The notes under the pieces were generated by a model. That model did no database searches. It was not told the DNA's origin and was given only the letters and a program-made list of their open reading frames with translations. Below, one piece after another: positions 1 through 8,527 of a stretch of 64,000 nt of DNA; position 1 is the stretch's first letter; every line of letters begins with the position of its first letter. The DNA is taken from positions 62,001 to 126,000 of the forward strand of contig CADADR010000004.1 in assembly GCA_902786745.1 (NCBI GenBank). The letters are read 5' to 3'. This stretch comes from an uncultured Bacteroidia bacterium. Lineage in GTDB: Bacteria > Bacteroidota > Bacteroidia > Bacteroidales > F082. The position numbers and the translations under genes were made by a program.

Positions 1-341
1 TCAAAAGCATCTAATTGTTGCTTCTCAAAGGTCGCATCCCAATAGAAATCGAGGCCTACCTCCCCTACTCCGACATAAATGCCACGATCAAGCTCCTTTT
101 CCATCGTGGCCAGCACCTCTTTGTAGTCCTCCTTGACTTCCTCGGGCTGCAGACCCATCATCACACGGGTACAGTCAGGATACTGTTCGTGCAGTTCAAG
201 CATAGGCGCGATGGTAGATGCATCCACATTGGGCAGGAGCATCATCTTCACGCCTGCATCCAAAGCACGTTGAACAGCCTCGTTTCGGTCGAGGCTGAAT
301 TGGTGGTCGTAAATATGGGTGTGGGTGTCGATGAGATACAT
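1..341 (-). CDS. tatD: TatD family metal-dependent hydrolase (3' truncated by window edge)
   Basis: Only the first 113 codons are inside the window; the gene continues leftward past position 1. The N-terminus reads MYLIDTHTHIYDHQF, the HxH metal-binding motif that opens TatD amidohydrolase-fold nucleases, followed by the GEVGLDFYW motif near residue 100, which supplies another metal ligand in this family. TatD proteins are cytoplasmic metal-dependent 3'-5' exonucleases or deoxyribonucleases. The start is the ATG at 341, two bases after the hflX stop codon, so the two genes are probably co-transcribed. The family call is secure. The exact substrate is not visible. Confidence 0.9.
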   Translation of the reverse strand, partial: MYLIDTHTHIYDHQFSLDRNEAVQRALDAGVKMMLLPNVDASTIAPMLELHEQYPDCTRVMMGLQPEEVKEDYKEVLATMEKELDRGIYVGVGEVGLDFYWDATFEKQQLDAF

Positions 342-343
342 AG

Positions 344-1537
344 TCAGTACAAAAAACTATCGTAAGGATACCGTATTGCGTGCATATCTCGGATTTCCTT
401 ATAAAGCAAATCACGGAATTCCTGGTAGTTGTCACGGTTCTTGGCGGAGATGAAGATGCAGTTTTCATTCATCTTGGCCATCCAGGTCTTTTTCAGATCC
501 TCGTATGAGACATTTCGCTTGGTAGGTGGTGTCAGATCGTCGGGGTCTTTCTCCTCCCAAGTGTAGGCGTCGGTCTTGTTGAAGACGACAATGGTCTTCT
601 TGTCGGCACAACCCAGCTCTGCCAAGGTCTGGTTCACCACCTCCATCTGCGCCTCGAAGTCGGGATGCGAGATGTCGACCACATGCAGCAGGATGTCCGA
701 CTCACGCACCTCATCCAAGGTCGACTTGAACGACTCCACGAGATGATGCGGCAACTTTCGGATAAACCCAACAGTATCGGATAAAAGGAAAGGTAGGTTA
801 TCCACCACCACTTTGCGCACCGTGGTGTCCAAAGTAGCAAAGAGCTTGTTTTCGGTGTAGACCTCCGACTTACTCAGCAGGTTCATGATGGTCGACTTGC
901 CCACATTGGTATAACCCACGAGTGCCACACGCACCAATTTGCTACGGTTTTTGCGTTGCACGGTCTTCTGCTTGTCAATATCCTTAAGCTTTTCTTTCAA
1001 CAAGGCGATGCGTTCCAAAATCAAGCGGCGGTCGGTCTCGATCTGGGTCTCACCAGGACCACGCATACCGATACCACCACGTTGGCGCTCCAAGTGGGTC
1101 CACATACGGGTCAGACGAGGCAGAAGGTATTGGTATTGTGCAAGTTCCACCTGCGCCTTGGCGTGGGCAGTATGGGCATTGGAGGCGAAGATATCCAAAA
1201 TGAGGCTGGTACGGTCAAGGACACGACACTCTAAGGCTTGCTCCATGTTACGGGCTTGCGTGGCGCTCAACTCGTCGTCAATGACGGCAATCTCTATGTT
1301 CTCCGCCTTGATGTACTGGTGAATCTCCTCCAACTTGCCCGAACCGAGATAAGTCACGCTGCTTGGTCGATCCAATGGCTGCACAAAACGCGCCACGGGC
1401 ACACCGCCAGCTGTCTCCAACAGGAAAGCCAACTCGTCGAGGTATTCCTCCGTACGCTCGCGACCTTGTTGTTTACTGGCAACGGCAATAAGCACAGCCC
1501 TCTCGGGAATCTTTTCGTATGTGATAAAATCTCCCAT
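344..1537 (-). CDS. hflX: GTPase HflX
   Basis: Ribosome-binding GTPase that in characterised bacteria splits stalled or heat-damaged 70S ribosomes. The 397-residue protein has the N-terminal HflX domain ending in the diagnostic GGIGMRGPGETQIETDRR stretch near residues 154-171, a basic helix, then a G domain with G1 GYTNVGKST (208-216), G3 DTVGFI and G4 NKTD. Length is normal for the family. Its ATG shares one base with the stop codon of trpS (TAATG arrangement), so translation is probably coupled. tatD follows two bases downstream. No anomaly seen. Confidence 0.97.
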   Translation of the reverse strand: MGDFITYEKIPERAVLIAVASKQQGRERTEEYLDELAFLLETAGGVPVARFVQPLDRPSSVTYLGSGKLEEIHQYIKAENIEIAVIDDELSATQARNMEQALECRVLDRTSLILDIFASNAHTAHAKAQVELAQYQYLLPRLTRMWTHLERQRGGIGMRGPGETQIETDRRLILERIALLKEKLKDIDKQKTVQRKNRSKLVRVALVGYTNVGKSTIMNLLSKSEVYTENKLFATLDTTVRKVVVDNLPFLLSDTVGFIRKLPHHLVESFKSTLDEVRESDILLHVVDISHPDFEAQMEVVNQTLAELGCADKKTIVVFNKTDAYTWEEKDPDDLTPPTKRNVSYEDLKKTWMAKMNENCIFISAKNRDNYQEFRDLLYKEIRDMHAIRYPYDSFLY

Positions 1538-2529
1538 TAATACTGTCTGAATCCTATGATTTTCCTTACCTCATTCAAGGTCTTCGCCGCGCTCTCGCGA
1601 GCCTTCTCGGCGCCCATGCGGGCGATGCGGTCGAGACGTTCAGTATCTGATGAGAACTCGATGATGCGCTCACGAATCGGAGCAACGGTCTTCTCCAAGT
1701 CCTCTGCCAGTTGTTTCTTCATGTCACCATAGCGGATGGAGCAGTCGTTCCACTTTTCGTCGAAGTATTTTACCGTCTCGGGCTCGCTGACGATGTTCAT
1801 CATCGTGAAGAGGTTTTGTATGACCTCAGGTTTGGGGCTGTTAGGCTCGGTCGGGCCGCTGTCGGTGACGGCACGCATTACCTTCTTACGCATGGTTTTC
1901 TCATCCTCGAAGAGGTAGATGCAGTTGCCATCGCTCTTACCCATCTTGCCGCTACCGTCCAATCCCGGCACCTTGATGGCATCGCCACCGAAATAGTAGT
2001 TCTGGGGTTCGGGGAAGAACTCGACCTGATAGATATTGTTGAAGCGGCGTGCGCACTTACGGGCCATTTCCATGTTCTGCTCCTGGTCCTTGCCCACAGG
2101 CACCCATTTGGCGCGATGTTGCAGGATGTCGGCAGCCATCAGCGTGGGATAGGTGAACAAGCCAGCATTCACATTGTCAGGTTGTTGACGCGCTTTCTCC
2201 TTGAAGGTCGTCACGCGACCCAACTCACCAATGTAGGCGTTCATGTTGAAATAGAGATACAACTCGATGGTCTCCGGCACGTCACTCTGGATATAGATAG
2301 TGGCCTTCTCGGGGTCGATGCCGCAGGCGAGGTATTCGGCCAAGATTGTGCGGGCCGAACGCTGTATATTCTCTGGCTTGGGGTGCGTGGTCAGTGAGTG
2401 CCAGTCAGCGATGAAGAAGTAGCAGTTATAGTCTTCCTGCATCTTCACGAAGCTGCGCACGGCACCATAGTAATTGCCGAGGTGTAGGTTTCCAGTGGGG
2501 CGGATGCCGCTCAAAACGATGTCTTTCAT
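1537..2529 (-). CDS. trpS: Tryptophanyl-tRNA synthetase
   Basis: Class I aminoacyl-tRNA synthetase that charges tRNA-Trp, cytoplasmic. The protein is 330 residues and begins MKDIVLSGIRPTGNLHLGNY, which contains the HIGH-equivalent motif. The KMSKS equivalent appears as GSGKMGKSDGN. I chose the ATG at 2529 rather than an upstream ATG at 2616, because the 2529 start matches the family N-terminus and the region 2530-2616 holds a terminator and a TATCTTTG promoter box. Length is typical of bacterial TrpRS. It leads a trpS-hflX-tatD transcription unit. Confidence 0.97.
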   Translation of the reverse strand: MKDIVLSGIRPTGNLHLGNYYGAVRSFVKMQEDYNCYFFIADWHSLTTHPKPENIQRSARTILAEYLACGIDPEKATIYIQSDVPETIELYLYFNMNAYIGELGRVTTFKEKARQQPDNVNAGLFTYPTLMAADILQHRAKWVPVGKDQEQNMEMARKCARRFNNIYQVEFFPEPQNYYFGGDAIKVPGLDGSGKMGKSDGNCIYLFEDEKTMRKKVMRAVTDSGPTEPNSPKPEVIQNLFTMMNIVSEPETVKYFDEKWNDCSIRYGDMKKQLAEDLEKTVAPIRERIIEFSSDTERLDRIARMGAEKARESAAKTLNEVRKIIGFRQY

Positions 2530-2548
2530 AGTGTGCTGATTTTGGGTG

Positions 2549-2556
2549 CAAAGATA
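2549..2556 (-). promoter_or_regulatory. TAnnTTTG -7 box for trpS
   Basis: Minus-strand TATCTTTG matches the Bacteroidetes sigma-ABfr -7 consensus TAnnTTTG. It ends 20 bases before the trpS ATG at 2529. It lies directly next to the T-run of the rng terminator. Confidence 0.7.
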
Positions 2557-2560
2557 ATAA

Positions 2561-2588
2561 AAAAGCCTGCTTCGCGAAGCAGGCTTTT
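2561..2588 (-). terminator. Rho-independent terminator of rng
   Basis: A perfect 28-base palindrome (AAAAGCCTGCTTCG and its complement) is followed on the minus strand by a run of six T. It lies about 50 bases past the rng stop codon and ends just before the trpS -7 box, so it separates the rng and trpS units. Confidence 0.85.
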
Positions 2589-2636
2589 CGAGGTTTTTTG
2601 TGGCAGCACTTCCCACGACCAGCTCGAGAACATTCT

Positions 2637-4226
2637 TTAGAGCTTAATGTCGTCGCCACTGGCGTTCTGGAAGTTGTACTGCAAGACGTGGAATTCGGGC
2701 ATCGACTGCACCTTGAATTTCTTGCCGTATTTCTTCATCCATTTGCGGCGTATCGAAAACAGGCCATCTATGCAGAGGTAAGAATAGATGAAGGGGTGAA
2801 CCTGCAAGGTCAAATGGTTCTCGTTTTGGTCGACCATGAGGTACTTGAGGTGGTTTTCGATCTCGTCGATGAAGAGGATGGCGGGGCGAATCTTACCTTC
2901 GCCGGCGCACACAGGGCATTTTTCCTGCACCTGCACCTCTGTCTCGGGGCGCACGCGCTGACGCGTGATTTGGATGAGGCCGAACTTCGTCGGAGGAAGG
3001 ATGGTGTGCTTGGCACGGTCGTGGGCCATGGCCTCCTCTAAGGCATCGAATAATTCCTTGCGATGTTTGGCTTCGTGCATGTCGATGAAGTCAACGATGA
3101 TGATGCCACCCATGTCGCGCAAACGAAGCTGTCGCGCAATCTCCTTGGCGGCTTCGATGTTGACCTGGAAAGCGTTGTCTTCCTGCGAATTCTCCTTGTT
3201 CACACGATGGCCACTGTTCACGTCGATGACGTGCATGGCCTCGGTGTGCTCGATGACAAGGTAGACACCGTTTCGGATGGTGACGATCTTACCGAAAAAG
3301 CCTTTGATTTGCTTTGTGACATTGAAATAGTCAAAGATGGGCTCTTTGCCTTTGTAAAGTTGCACAATGTCGGCCTTTTGCGGTGCGAAGGTCTGGATGT
3401 TTTTCTGGATCTCTTCATAGAGTTTCTCGTCGTTCACATGGATGTTGTTAAACGACTCGTTGAGCAAATCGCGCAGCATGACGCTGGTTTGGTCCATCTC
3501 GCTGACCATCCTGCCAAAGGTGGTCATCTTCTTCATCTCGATGATGCACTGTTCCCACTTGGAAATCAGTGAACGGAGATCGGCGTCGAGGTCGGCCACT
3601 TTCTTGCCTTCAGCGACGGTGCGGATGATGACGCCATAGTTGGCGGGCTTGATGCTCTGGATCAGACGGCGGAGGCGGTTGCGCTCCTCGCTGCTGCGGA
3701 TTTTTTGGGATACCGAAATGCGGTTGGAGAAGGGGACGAGGACGAGATAACGTCCCGCAAAGGAGACCTCGGCGGTGATTCTCGGTCCTTTGGTGTGGAT
3801 GGGTTCCTTGGCGATTTGCACGGGGAGCAGGTCGCCCACGTTGAGCAAATCACCAATCTTGCCGTTCTTAGGCAGGTCGGGCTCAAGCTTGAACTTGTCC
3901 ATAGGCACATCGTCGCCACCGACGACCGCCTTCTTGTACTTCATCAACGAATTGGCCTGAAGGCCGAGGTCGAGATAGTGCAAAAAAGCCTCCTTGGGAT
4001 AGCCCACGTCGACGAAGGCTGCGTTGAGGCCCGGCAGGATCTTCTTCACCCTACCCAAATAAACGTCACCAACTGCAAACTGGTTGTTGGTCTTTTCTCT
4101 GTGAAGTTCGACAAGCGAATTGTCTTCCAGAAGAGCGATGTCAACCTCCGAAGCGTGCGAGTTGATGACCAAGTCGCGCGTCACCGTCTTTACTGCCACA
4201 ACCTCTTGCTGTTGTTCTTCAGACAT
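2637..4226 (-). CDS. rng: Ribonuclease G/E family endoribonuclease
   Basis: Endoribonuclease of the RNase E/G family acting in rRNA maturation and mRNA decay. The 529-residue protein has an N-terminal S1-like RNA-binding segment (FAVGDVYLGRVKKILPGLNAAFVDVG), then the catalytic domain with the two Mg-binding aspartates in MHVIDVNSGH and GGIIIVDFIDM, and the Zn-link CPVCAGEGKI. It lacks the long C-terminal scaffold arm of E. coli RNase E, so it has RNase G-like size. HU and the 29-residue basic protein lie upstream on the same strand. A terminator-like hairpin at 4266-4305 lies between them and rng. Confidence 0.95.
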   Translation of the reverse strand: MSEEQQQEVVAVKTVTRDLVINSHASEVDIALLEDNSLVELHREKTNNQFAVGDVYLGRVKKILPGLNAAFVDVGYPKEAFLHYLDLGLQANSLMKYKKAVVGGDDVPMDKFKLEPDLPKNGKIGDLLNVGDLLPVQIAKEPIHTKGPRITAEVSFAGRYLVLVPFSNRISVSQKIRSSEERNRLRRLIQSIKPANYGVIIRTVAEGKKVADLDADLRSLISKWEQCIIEMKKMTTFGRMVSEMDQTSVMLRDLLNESFNNIHVNDEKLYEEIQKNIQTFAPQKADIVQLYKGKEPIFDYFNVTKQIKGFFGKIVTIRNGVYLVIEHTEAMHVIDVNSGHRVNKENSQEDNAFQVNIEAAKEIARQLRLRDMGGIIIVDFIDMHEAKHRKELFDALEEAMAHDRAKHTILPPTKFGLIQITRQRVRPETEVQVQEKCPVCAGEGKIRPAILFIDEIENHLKYLMVDQNENHLTLQVHPFIYSYLCIDGLFSIRRKWMKKYGKKFKVQSMPEFHVLQYNFQNASGDDIKL

Positions 4227-4265
4227 AGTGTTTTTACTTTGGGGTTAACGATTTGATTGATAAAA

Positions 4266-4305
4266 CAATAACACAACAATGGTAAGTTCCAATGCTGTGT
4301 TATTG
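4266..4305 (-). terminator. Hairpin upstream of rng, terminator-like
   Basis: Two 17-base arms (CAATAACACAACAATGG and CCAATGCTGTGTTATTG) pair with two mismatches around a six-base loop. On the minus strand the stem is followed by TTTTATC. It lies between the tiny basic protein gene and rng and probably ends or attenuates transcription from the HU promoter. Confidence 0.6.
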
Positions 4306-4328
4306 CTGTGTTTAGGCTCAAGAAGAGC

Positions 4329-4418
4329 TTATTTCTTCTTGTGTCTGTCCTTTCTCAAGCGTTTTTTGCGCTTGTGAGTCGACATCTTGTGTCTTTTGTG
4401 TTTCTTTCCGTTTGGCAT
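4329..4418 (-). CDS. 29-residue basic ribosome-associated protein (AURKAIP1/COX24 type)
   Basis: A very short gene encoding MPNGKKHKRHKMSTHKRKKR followed by LRKDRHKKK and a stop codon. More than half of the residues are Lys, Arg or His. Proteins of this sequence are conserved in Bacteroidetes and are annotated as AURKAIP1/COX24-domain proteins, related to the C-terminal tail of mitochondrial small-subunit protein mS38. A role as a small ribosomal protein is therefore likely from family knowledge, not proven by the sequence. It lies 26 bases downstream of the HU gene on the same strand, so the two are probably co-transcribed. A hairpin with a T-rich tail follows. Confidence 0.85.
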   Translation of the reverse strand: MPNGKKHKRHKMSTHKRKKRLRKDRHKKK

Positions 4419-4444
4419 AATATAAGTATTTTATTTGTTGTTTT

Positions 4445-4717
4445 TTACTTAACAGCGTTCATGAAGGTCTTGGCAGGCTTGAAAGCGGGAATCTTGTGGG
4501 CAGGGATGGTGATGGCGATGTTCTTGCCAATGTTACGGCCAGTCTTTTCAGCTCTTACCTTAATGATGAAGCTGCCGAAGCCTCTCAGATAAACATTCTC
4601 ACCCTTAGCCATAGCGTTCTTCACAACTTCCATGAAGTTCTCAACAACATTCTGGACAGCACCTTTTTCAATGCCGGTCTTGCTTGCGATTTCAGCAACG
4701 ATTTCTGCTTTAGTCAT
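4445..4717 (-). CDS. HU family DNA-binding protein
   Basis: Histone-like nucleoid protein of 90 residues, the usual length. MTKAEIVAEIASKTGIEKG is the typical N-terminal helix-turn-helix dimer core, and GENVYLRGFGSFIIKVRAEK is the conserved beta segment leading into the DNA-binding arm, with the arm tip around GRNIGKNIAI. It binds and bends DNA as a dimer. The gene has its own TACCTTTG promoter box at 4768-4775 and is followed by the 29-residue basic protein. Confidence 0.96.
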   Translation of the reverse strand: MTKAEIVAEIASKTGIEKGAVQNVVENFMEVVKNAMAKGENVYLRGFGSFIIKVRAEKTGRNIGKNIAITIPAHKIPAFKPAKTFMNAVK

Positions 4718-4767
4718 TTTTTCTCTTATTTTAATGGTTAGTTATTTTGTTTGTCGTAAATTTGCGG

Positions 4768-4775
4768 CAAAGGTA
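4768..4775 (-). promoter_or_regulatory. TAnnTTTG -7 box for the HU gene
   Basis: Minus-strand TACCTTTG, about 50 bases upstream of the HU ATG, matches TAnnTTTG. No properly spaced -33 TTTG is evident. Confidence 0.65.
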
Positions 4776-4861
4776 CGAACATTTTCAATACGAAGACTCT
4801 ATTAATGCAAATTTTTTATTCTAATGAGTTATAAATAAAGAATTTCGCCTCAGAAAACACG

Positions 4862-5911
4862 ATGAACATCATACACGACACCTTAATTAATTGGTATGCC
4901 GAAAACCACCGCGACCTACCTTGGCGACACAACCCCACCCCATATGAGGTCTGGCTCTCCGAAGTGATCCTGCAACAGACCCGCGTCAACCAAGGAATGG
5001 ACTACTATCTGCGTTTCATCGAGAGATGGCCCACGGTGACCGACCTTGCCAAAGCCTCGGAAGAAGAAGTCTTGAAAATGTGGCAAGGACTAGGCTACTA
5101 TTCGCGTGCCCGCAACCTGCATCACTGTGCGCAACAAGTTGTAAAAGAATATGATGGACGGTTTCCAGCCAATTTTGAACAACTCAAACAGTTGAAAGGC
5201 GTTGGCGACTACACCGCTGCAGCCATCGCTTCTATCGCCTTCAACCTGCCCCACGCCGTGATCGACGGCAACGTCTACCGCGTGTTGGCCCGGCTCTACG
5301 ACATCGACACACCTATTAATATTAATGAAGGCCAAAAACTCTTTACCCAACTCGCCGACGAACTCCTCAACCGCGAGCAGCCAGGCCTTCACAACCAAGC
5401 TATGATGGAATTCGGTGCCCTCCACTGTACGCCTAAGAATCCCAAATGCCTATCTTGTCCCCTGCAAGCCCATTGTCTGGCCTTCGCCCACCAGACCGTG
5501 CTGCAACGTCCTGTGAAACTACCCAAGACCAAAGTCACTACAAGATATTTCAACTATTTGGTTATCAGAACAAAAGACGGCATTTACTTACACAAGCGCA
5601 GCAATAACGACATTTGGAAAAACCTCTACGATTTCCCCTGTATAGAGAGTGAAAAAAGCCTCTCTGCAGAAGAGGTTATTGCATCGGAACAATTCAAGCA
5701 ACTCATTGAAAACAAGCCTTTTACTATAGTTAAAGTATCCCCTGTATTCACCCATAAACTTACTCATCGCACTATTCTCGCCCAGTTTATAGAGATAAAA
5801 CTTGAAAAAAAAATATTGCGGATTGAAACAAAAGATTTATTTTTGACGCCCGAAAAGGATTTGGGCAGTTTTCCCATTCCACGCTTAATCGACTTATACT
5901 TAAACAATTAA
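4862..5911 (+). CDS. mutY: A/G-specific adenine glycosylase MutY
   Basis: Base-excision repair glycosylase that removes adenine mispaired with 8-oxoguanine. The 349-residue protein shows the catalytic Glu in LSEVILQQTRV, the helix-hairpin-helix GVGDYTAAAIASIAF, the catalytic Asp in VIDGNVYRVL, and the [4Fe-4S] pattern C-x6-C-x2-C-x5-C near residue 190 (CTPKNPKCLSCPLQAHC). The C-terminal ~120 residues form the NUDIX-like domain that reads 8-oxoG. ssb follows after 12 bases, and the mutY-ssb-gldE-gldD order is one I know from other Bacteroidetes. Confidence 0.97.
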   Translation: MNIIHDTLINWYAENHRDLPWRHNPTPYEVWLSEVILQQTRVNQGMDYYLRFIERWPTVTDLAKASEEEVLKMWQGLGYYSRARNLHHCAQQVVKEYDGRFPANFEQLKQLKGVGDYTAAAIASIAFNLPHAVIDGNVYRVLARLYDIDTPININEGQKLFTQLADELLNREQPGLHNQAMMEFGALHCTPKNPKCLSCPLQAHCLAFAHQTVLQRPVKLPKTKVTTRYFNYLVIRTKDGIYLHKRSNNDIWKNLYDFPCIESEKSLSAEEVIASEQFKQLIENKPFTIVKVSPVFTHKLTHRTILAQFIEIKLEKKILRIETKDLFLTPEKDLGSFPIPRLIDLYLNN

Positions 5912-5923
5912 AAAAACTACACA

Positions 5924-6397
5924 ATGGCAAGCATGAACAAAGTTATCCTCATAGGCCGACTTGGGAAAACCCCGGAAGTTACCACTTTTGAAAACGGCAA
6001 CAAGAAAATATCCGTTACCATGGCCACCTCAGAAAGGTATCGCGACCGCGATAACAACTGGGTGGAACAAACCGACTGGCACAACATCGTGGTTTGGGGC
6101 AACCTAGCCAACGACATCGCTGATGGACGCCGCAACTACTCAAAAGGGGATTTGATGTATGTGGAAGGCAAACTCAGAACCCGCCAATACACCGACCAGC
6201 AAGGGGCCGTCCGCTATGTCACCGAAGTGAATGCCGACAAGATGATGCAACTGGCTCCTGCCCGTCCCGCCCAACAATCATCGTATGGTCAGCCCTACAC
6301 AGGAGAACAACCCACAGGTTACACCACAATCCCTTCTGTATCAGAACATAGCGACCCGCTTCAAGGCAGCGATCCCGAAAACGATCTGCCCTTCTAA
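5924..6397 (+). CDS. ssb: Single-stranded DNA-binding protein
   Basis: OB-fold protein of 157 residues that coats ssDNA during replication and repair. MNKVILIGRLGKTPEV and TDWHNIVVWGNLANDIADG are typical SSB strands. The acidic tip DPENDLPF at the extreme C-terminus is the conserved protein-interaction peptide. The linker is rich in Gln, Pro, Ser and Gly. It starts 12 bases after mutY, probably in one transcript. A short hairpin (GCGGATA/TATCCGC, 6433-6449) follows without a T-run. Confidence 0.97.
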   Translation: MASMNKVILIGRLGKTPEVTTFENGNKKISVTMATSERYRDRDNNWVEQTDWHNIVVWGNLANDIADGRRNYSKGDLMYVEGKLRTRQYTDQQGAVRYVTEVNADKMMQLAPARPAQQSSYGQPYTGEQPTGYTTIPSVSEHSDPLQGSDPENDLPF

Positions 6398-6451
6398 TCA
6401 ACCCTAACGACTACAAATCTTATATCATATTAGCGGATAGTTTATCCGCGT

Positions 6452-7840
6452 ATGGATTATTTTCCTAATTTTGCAGCGCTAAATATAAAACACACAGCTT
6501 TGGAAACACCCGACCCTGACCCTCTCATAGGACTGCTCACCGTTGTTTCAAACAACTTTTTCACTGGATTTACCGTCAACGCCATCATCGGATTGGTCGT
6601 ATTATGCCTACTCCTCATTGCTTCGGCCTTGATATCGAGTAGCGAGACTGCTTTTTTCTCCTTGCAGCCTGCCGATATCGAAGATCTTGAAACACGAAGC
6701 GACAACAAGAGCAAAATCGTTTTGAGTCTCCGCGAAAAGCCGAAGACCTTGTTGGCCACCATCCTGATTGGCAACAACTTCGTGAACGTCACCATCACCT
6801 TGCTGTCGACCTACATCATGGCACAGCTGTTCGACATGGCGAACCACCCAGTGGCAGCCTTTCTCCTCGAGGTCGTCATCGTCACCTCGTTAATCCTCAT
6901 TGTAGGCGAGATCACACCTAAGATCTATGCCAGCAAAAGGCCCGTCAAAACAGCCCGTTTCATGGCAAAGCCATTACGTTTCCTTATCGGATTCTTCAAG
7001 CCCTTGAGCAAGCTGCTGGTCAACTCCACCTCGTTCATGGACAAGCATTTGGAAAAGAAAAAAGGCGAAATCTCCATCGAAGACCTCTCCACTGCCGTCG
7101 ACATCGCCACTGAGGAATCGACCCCCATGGACGAGAAGCAGATGCTGAAAGGCATCGCGTCGTTCAGCGAGAAGGAAGTCAGCAGCGTGATGATACCGCG
7201 CGTCGACATCATTGGCGTGGAAAAAAGCATGGAGTTCACCGAGATGCTTGCCATTGTCATCAAAAGCGGATTCTCAAGAATTCCTGTTTACGAAGAGACT
7301 ATGGACAAGGTGGAAGGCATACTTTATGTGAAAGACCTTCTACCCTATCTCGACGCCGAATCGTATGAATGGCAAAAGCTCATCCGCCCCGCTTTCTTCG
7401 TCCCAGAGAACCGAAAGATCAATGACCTGTTCCAAGACTTCCGCGAGAAGAAAATCCACATCGCCATCGTGGTCGATGAATATGGCGGCACCTCTGGACT
7501 GATCACCATGGAAGACGTCATCGAAGAAATTGTGGGCGAAATCAACGACGAGTTTGACGAAGCCAACGTAGAAGACCATTTCAAGAAACTTGACGACGGG
7601 TCTTATCTCTTTAAGGCACAGACCAGTATCGTCGACTTCTGCAAGGTGTTTGGCGTCGACGAAGGCTACTTCGAACCCATGCAAGGCGAAGCCGACACCC
7701 TCGCCGGCCTCATCCTCGAAATCGAAGGTCGCATCCCTGAGATTGGATTCAAGTTCAACTTCGAGAAGTTCCACATGGAGATCACCGATGCCGACAGCAA
7801 GCGCATCAAGGAGGTAAAAGTAGTATTTGATGAAGAATAA
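6452..7840 (+). CDS. gldE: GldE, CNNM/CorC-type transmembrane protein
   Basis: Integral membrane protein of the hemolysin C/CorC family, called GldE in Bacteroidetes, where it supports gliding or T9SS function together with GldD. It has an N-terminal DUF21 membrane domain (SALISSSETAFFSLQPADIEDLE), two CBS domains (MIPRVDIIGVEKS; VVDEYGGTSGLITMEDVIEE) and a C-terminal transporter-associated domain, 462 residues in all. The start is uncertain. The ATG at 6452 gives 16 atypical residues before the family-like ETPDPDP, and a TAATTTTG promoter box at 6466-6473 lies inside this extension. A TTG at 6500 would give a family-like start. It overlaps gldD by 14 bases. Confidence 0.93.
   Translation: MDYFPNFAALNIKHTALETPDPDPLIGLLTVVSNNFFTGFTVNAIIGLVVLCLLLIASALISSSETAFFSLQPADIEDLETRSDNKSKIVLSLREKPKTLLATILIGNNFVNVTITLLSTYIMAQLFDMANHPVAAFLLEVVIVTSLILIVGEITPKIYASKRPVKTARFMAKPLRFLIGFFKPLSKLLVNSTSFMDKHLEKKKGEISIEDLSTAVDIATEESTPMDEKQMLKGIASFSEKEVSSVMIPRVDIIGVEKSMEFTEMLAIVIKSGFSRIPVYEETMDKVEGILYVKDLLPYLDAESYEWQKLIRPAFFVPENRKINDLFQDFREKKIHIAIVVDEYGGTSGLITMEDVIEEIVGEINDEFDEANVEDHFKKLDDGSYLFKAQTSIVDFCKVFGVDEGYFEPMQGEADTLAGLILEIEGRIPEIGFKFNFEKFHMEITDADSKRIKEVKVVFDEE
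6466..6473 (+). promoter_or_regulatory. TAnnTTTG -7 box inside the gldE 5' end
   Basis: TAATTTTG lies 14 bases downstream of the annotated gldE ATG and 27 bases upstream of an in-frame TTG at 6500. If used, the transcript would start after the ATG and translation would begin at the TTG. Confidence 0.45.
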
Positions 7841-8417
7841 GATAACCATATCACTGGTGGCTCTTGCCATCGCTCTCATCGCTGTTTCGTGCGACCGCGA
7901 GCCCAACTACCTACCCAAGCCGCGCGGCTACTTTCGCATCGACCTTCCCGAAAAAGGCTACACCCAGGTCGACACGATCGAACGCTACAGCTTCGAGTGC
8001 CCTAAATACGCCCAAGTCACTCCCGACCCCTACTCACCCAACGAAAAAAACTGGGTCAACATCGAGCTGCCCCAATTCAAAGGCTCCATCCATCTGACCC
8101 ACAAACCCGTGAACGGCAACCTGGGCGATTATCTTGAAGACGTCCACACCATGGTGACCAAGCACTTGCAGAAGGCCAGTGGCGTGCGCGACAGCTTGAT
8201 TGTCAACGAAGAACATCAGGTTTATGGCATGTTCATCGAGATGGATGGCAAAGGCGTGGCCACCCCGATGCAGTTCTACCTCACCGACAGCACCCGCAAC
8301 TTCGTACGCGGCGCATTATACTTCAATTTCCAGCCCAACAACGACTCGATGCAGCCCGTCATCAACTTCATCAGAGAGGACATCAACCACTTGATTAATA
8401 CCTTTGAGTGGAAATAA
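7827..8417 (+). CDS. gldD: Gliding motility lipoprotein GldD
   Basis: 196-residue lipoprotein. It has an N-terminal signal with lipobox AVSC (Cys near residue 22), then the GldD signature PKPRGYFRIDLPEKGY. GldD is needed for gliding and T9SS function in Flavobacterium, working with GldE. The ATG at 7827 overlaps the gldE reading frame by 14 bases, so translation is probably coupled. No other gld or por genes are in the window, and whether the organism glides cannot be told. Confidence 0.94.
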   Translation: MMKNKITISLVALAIALIAVSCDREPNYLPKPRGYFRIDLPEKGYTQVDTIERYSFECPKYAQVTPDPYSPNEKNWVNIELPQFKGSIHLTHKPVNGNLGDYLEDVHTMVTKHLQKASGVRDSLIVNEEHQVYGMFIEMDGKGVATPMQFYLTDSTRNFVRGALYFNFQPNNDSMQPVINFIREDINHLINTFEWK

Positions 8418-8527
8418 TTTGAGGTTTTTTCCCGTCTTTTCAAAGAAAAACACTATTTTCGCGGCGCGAAATCAATTTTTGCGCCGATGTAAACAGAGTA
8501 TTCACTTTAAAGAAAGGGGGAAGGCCT

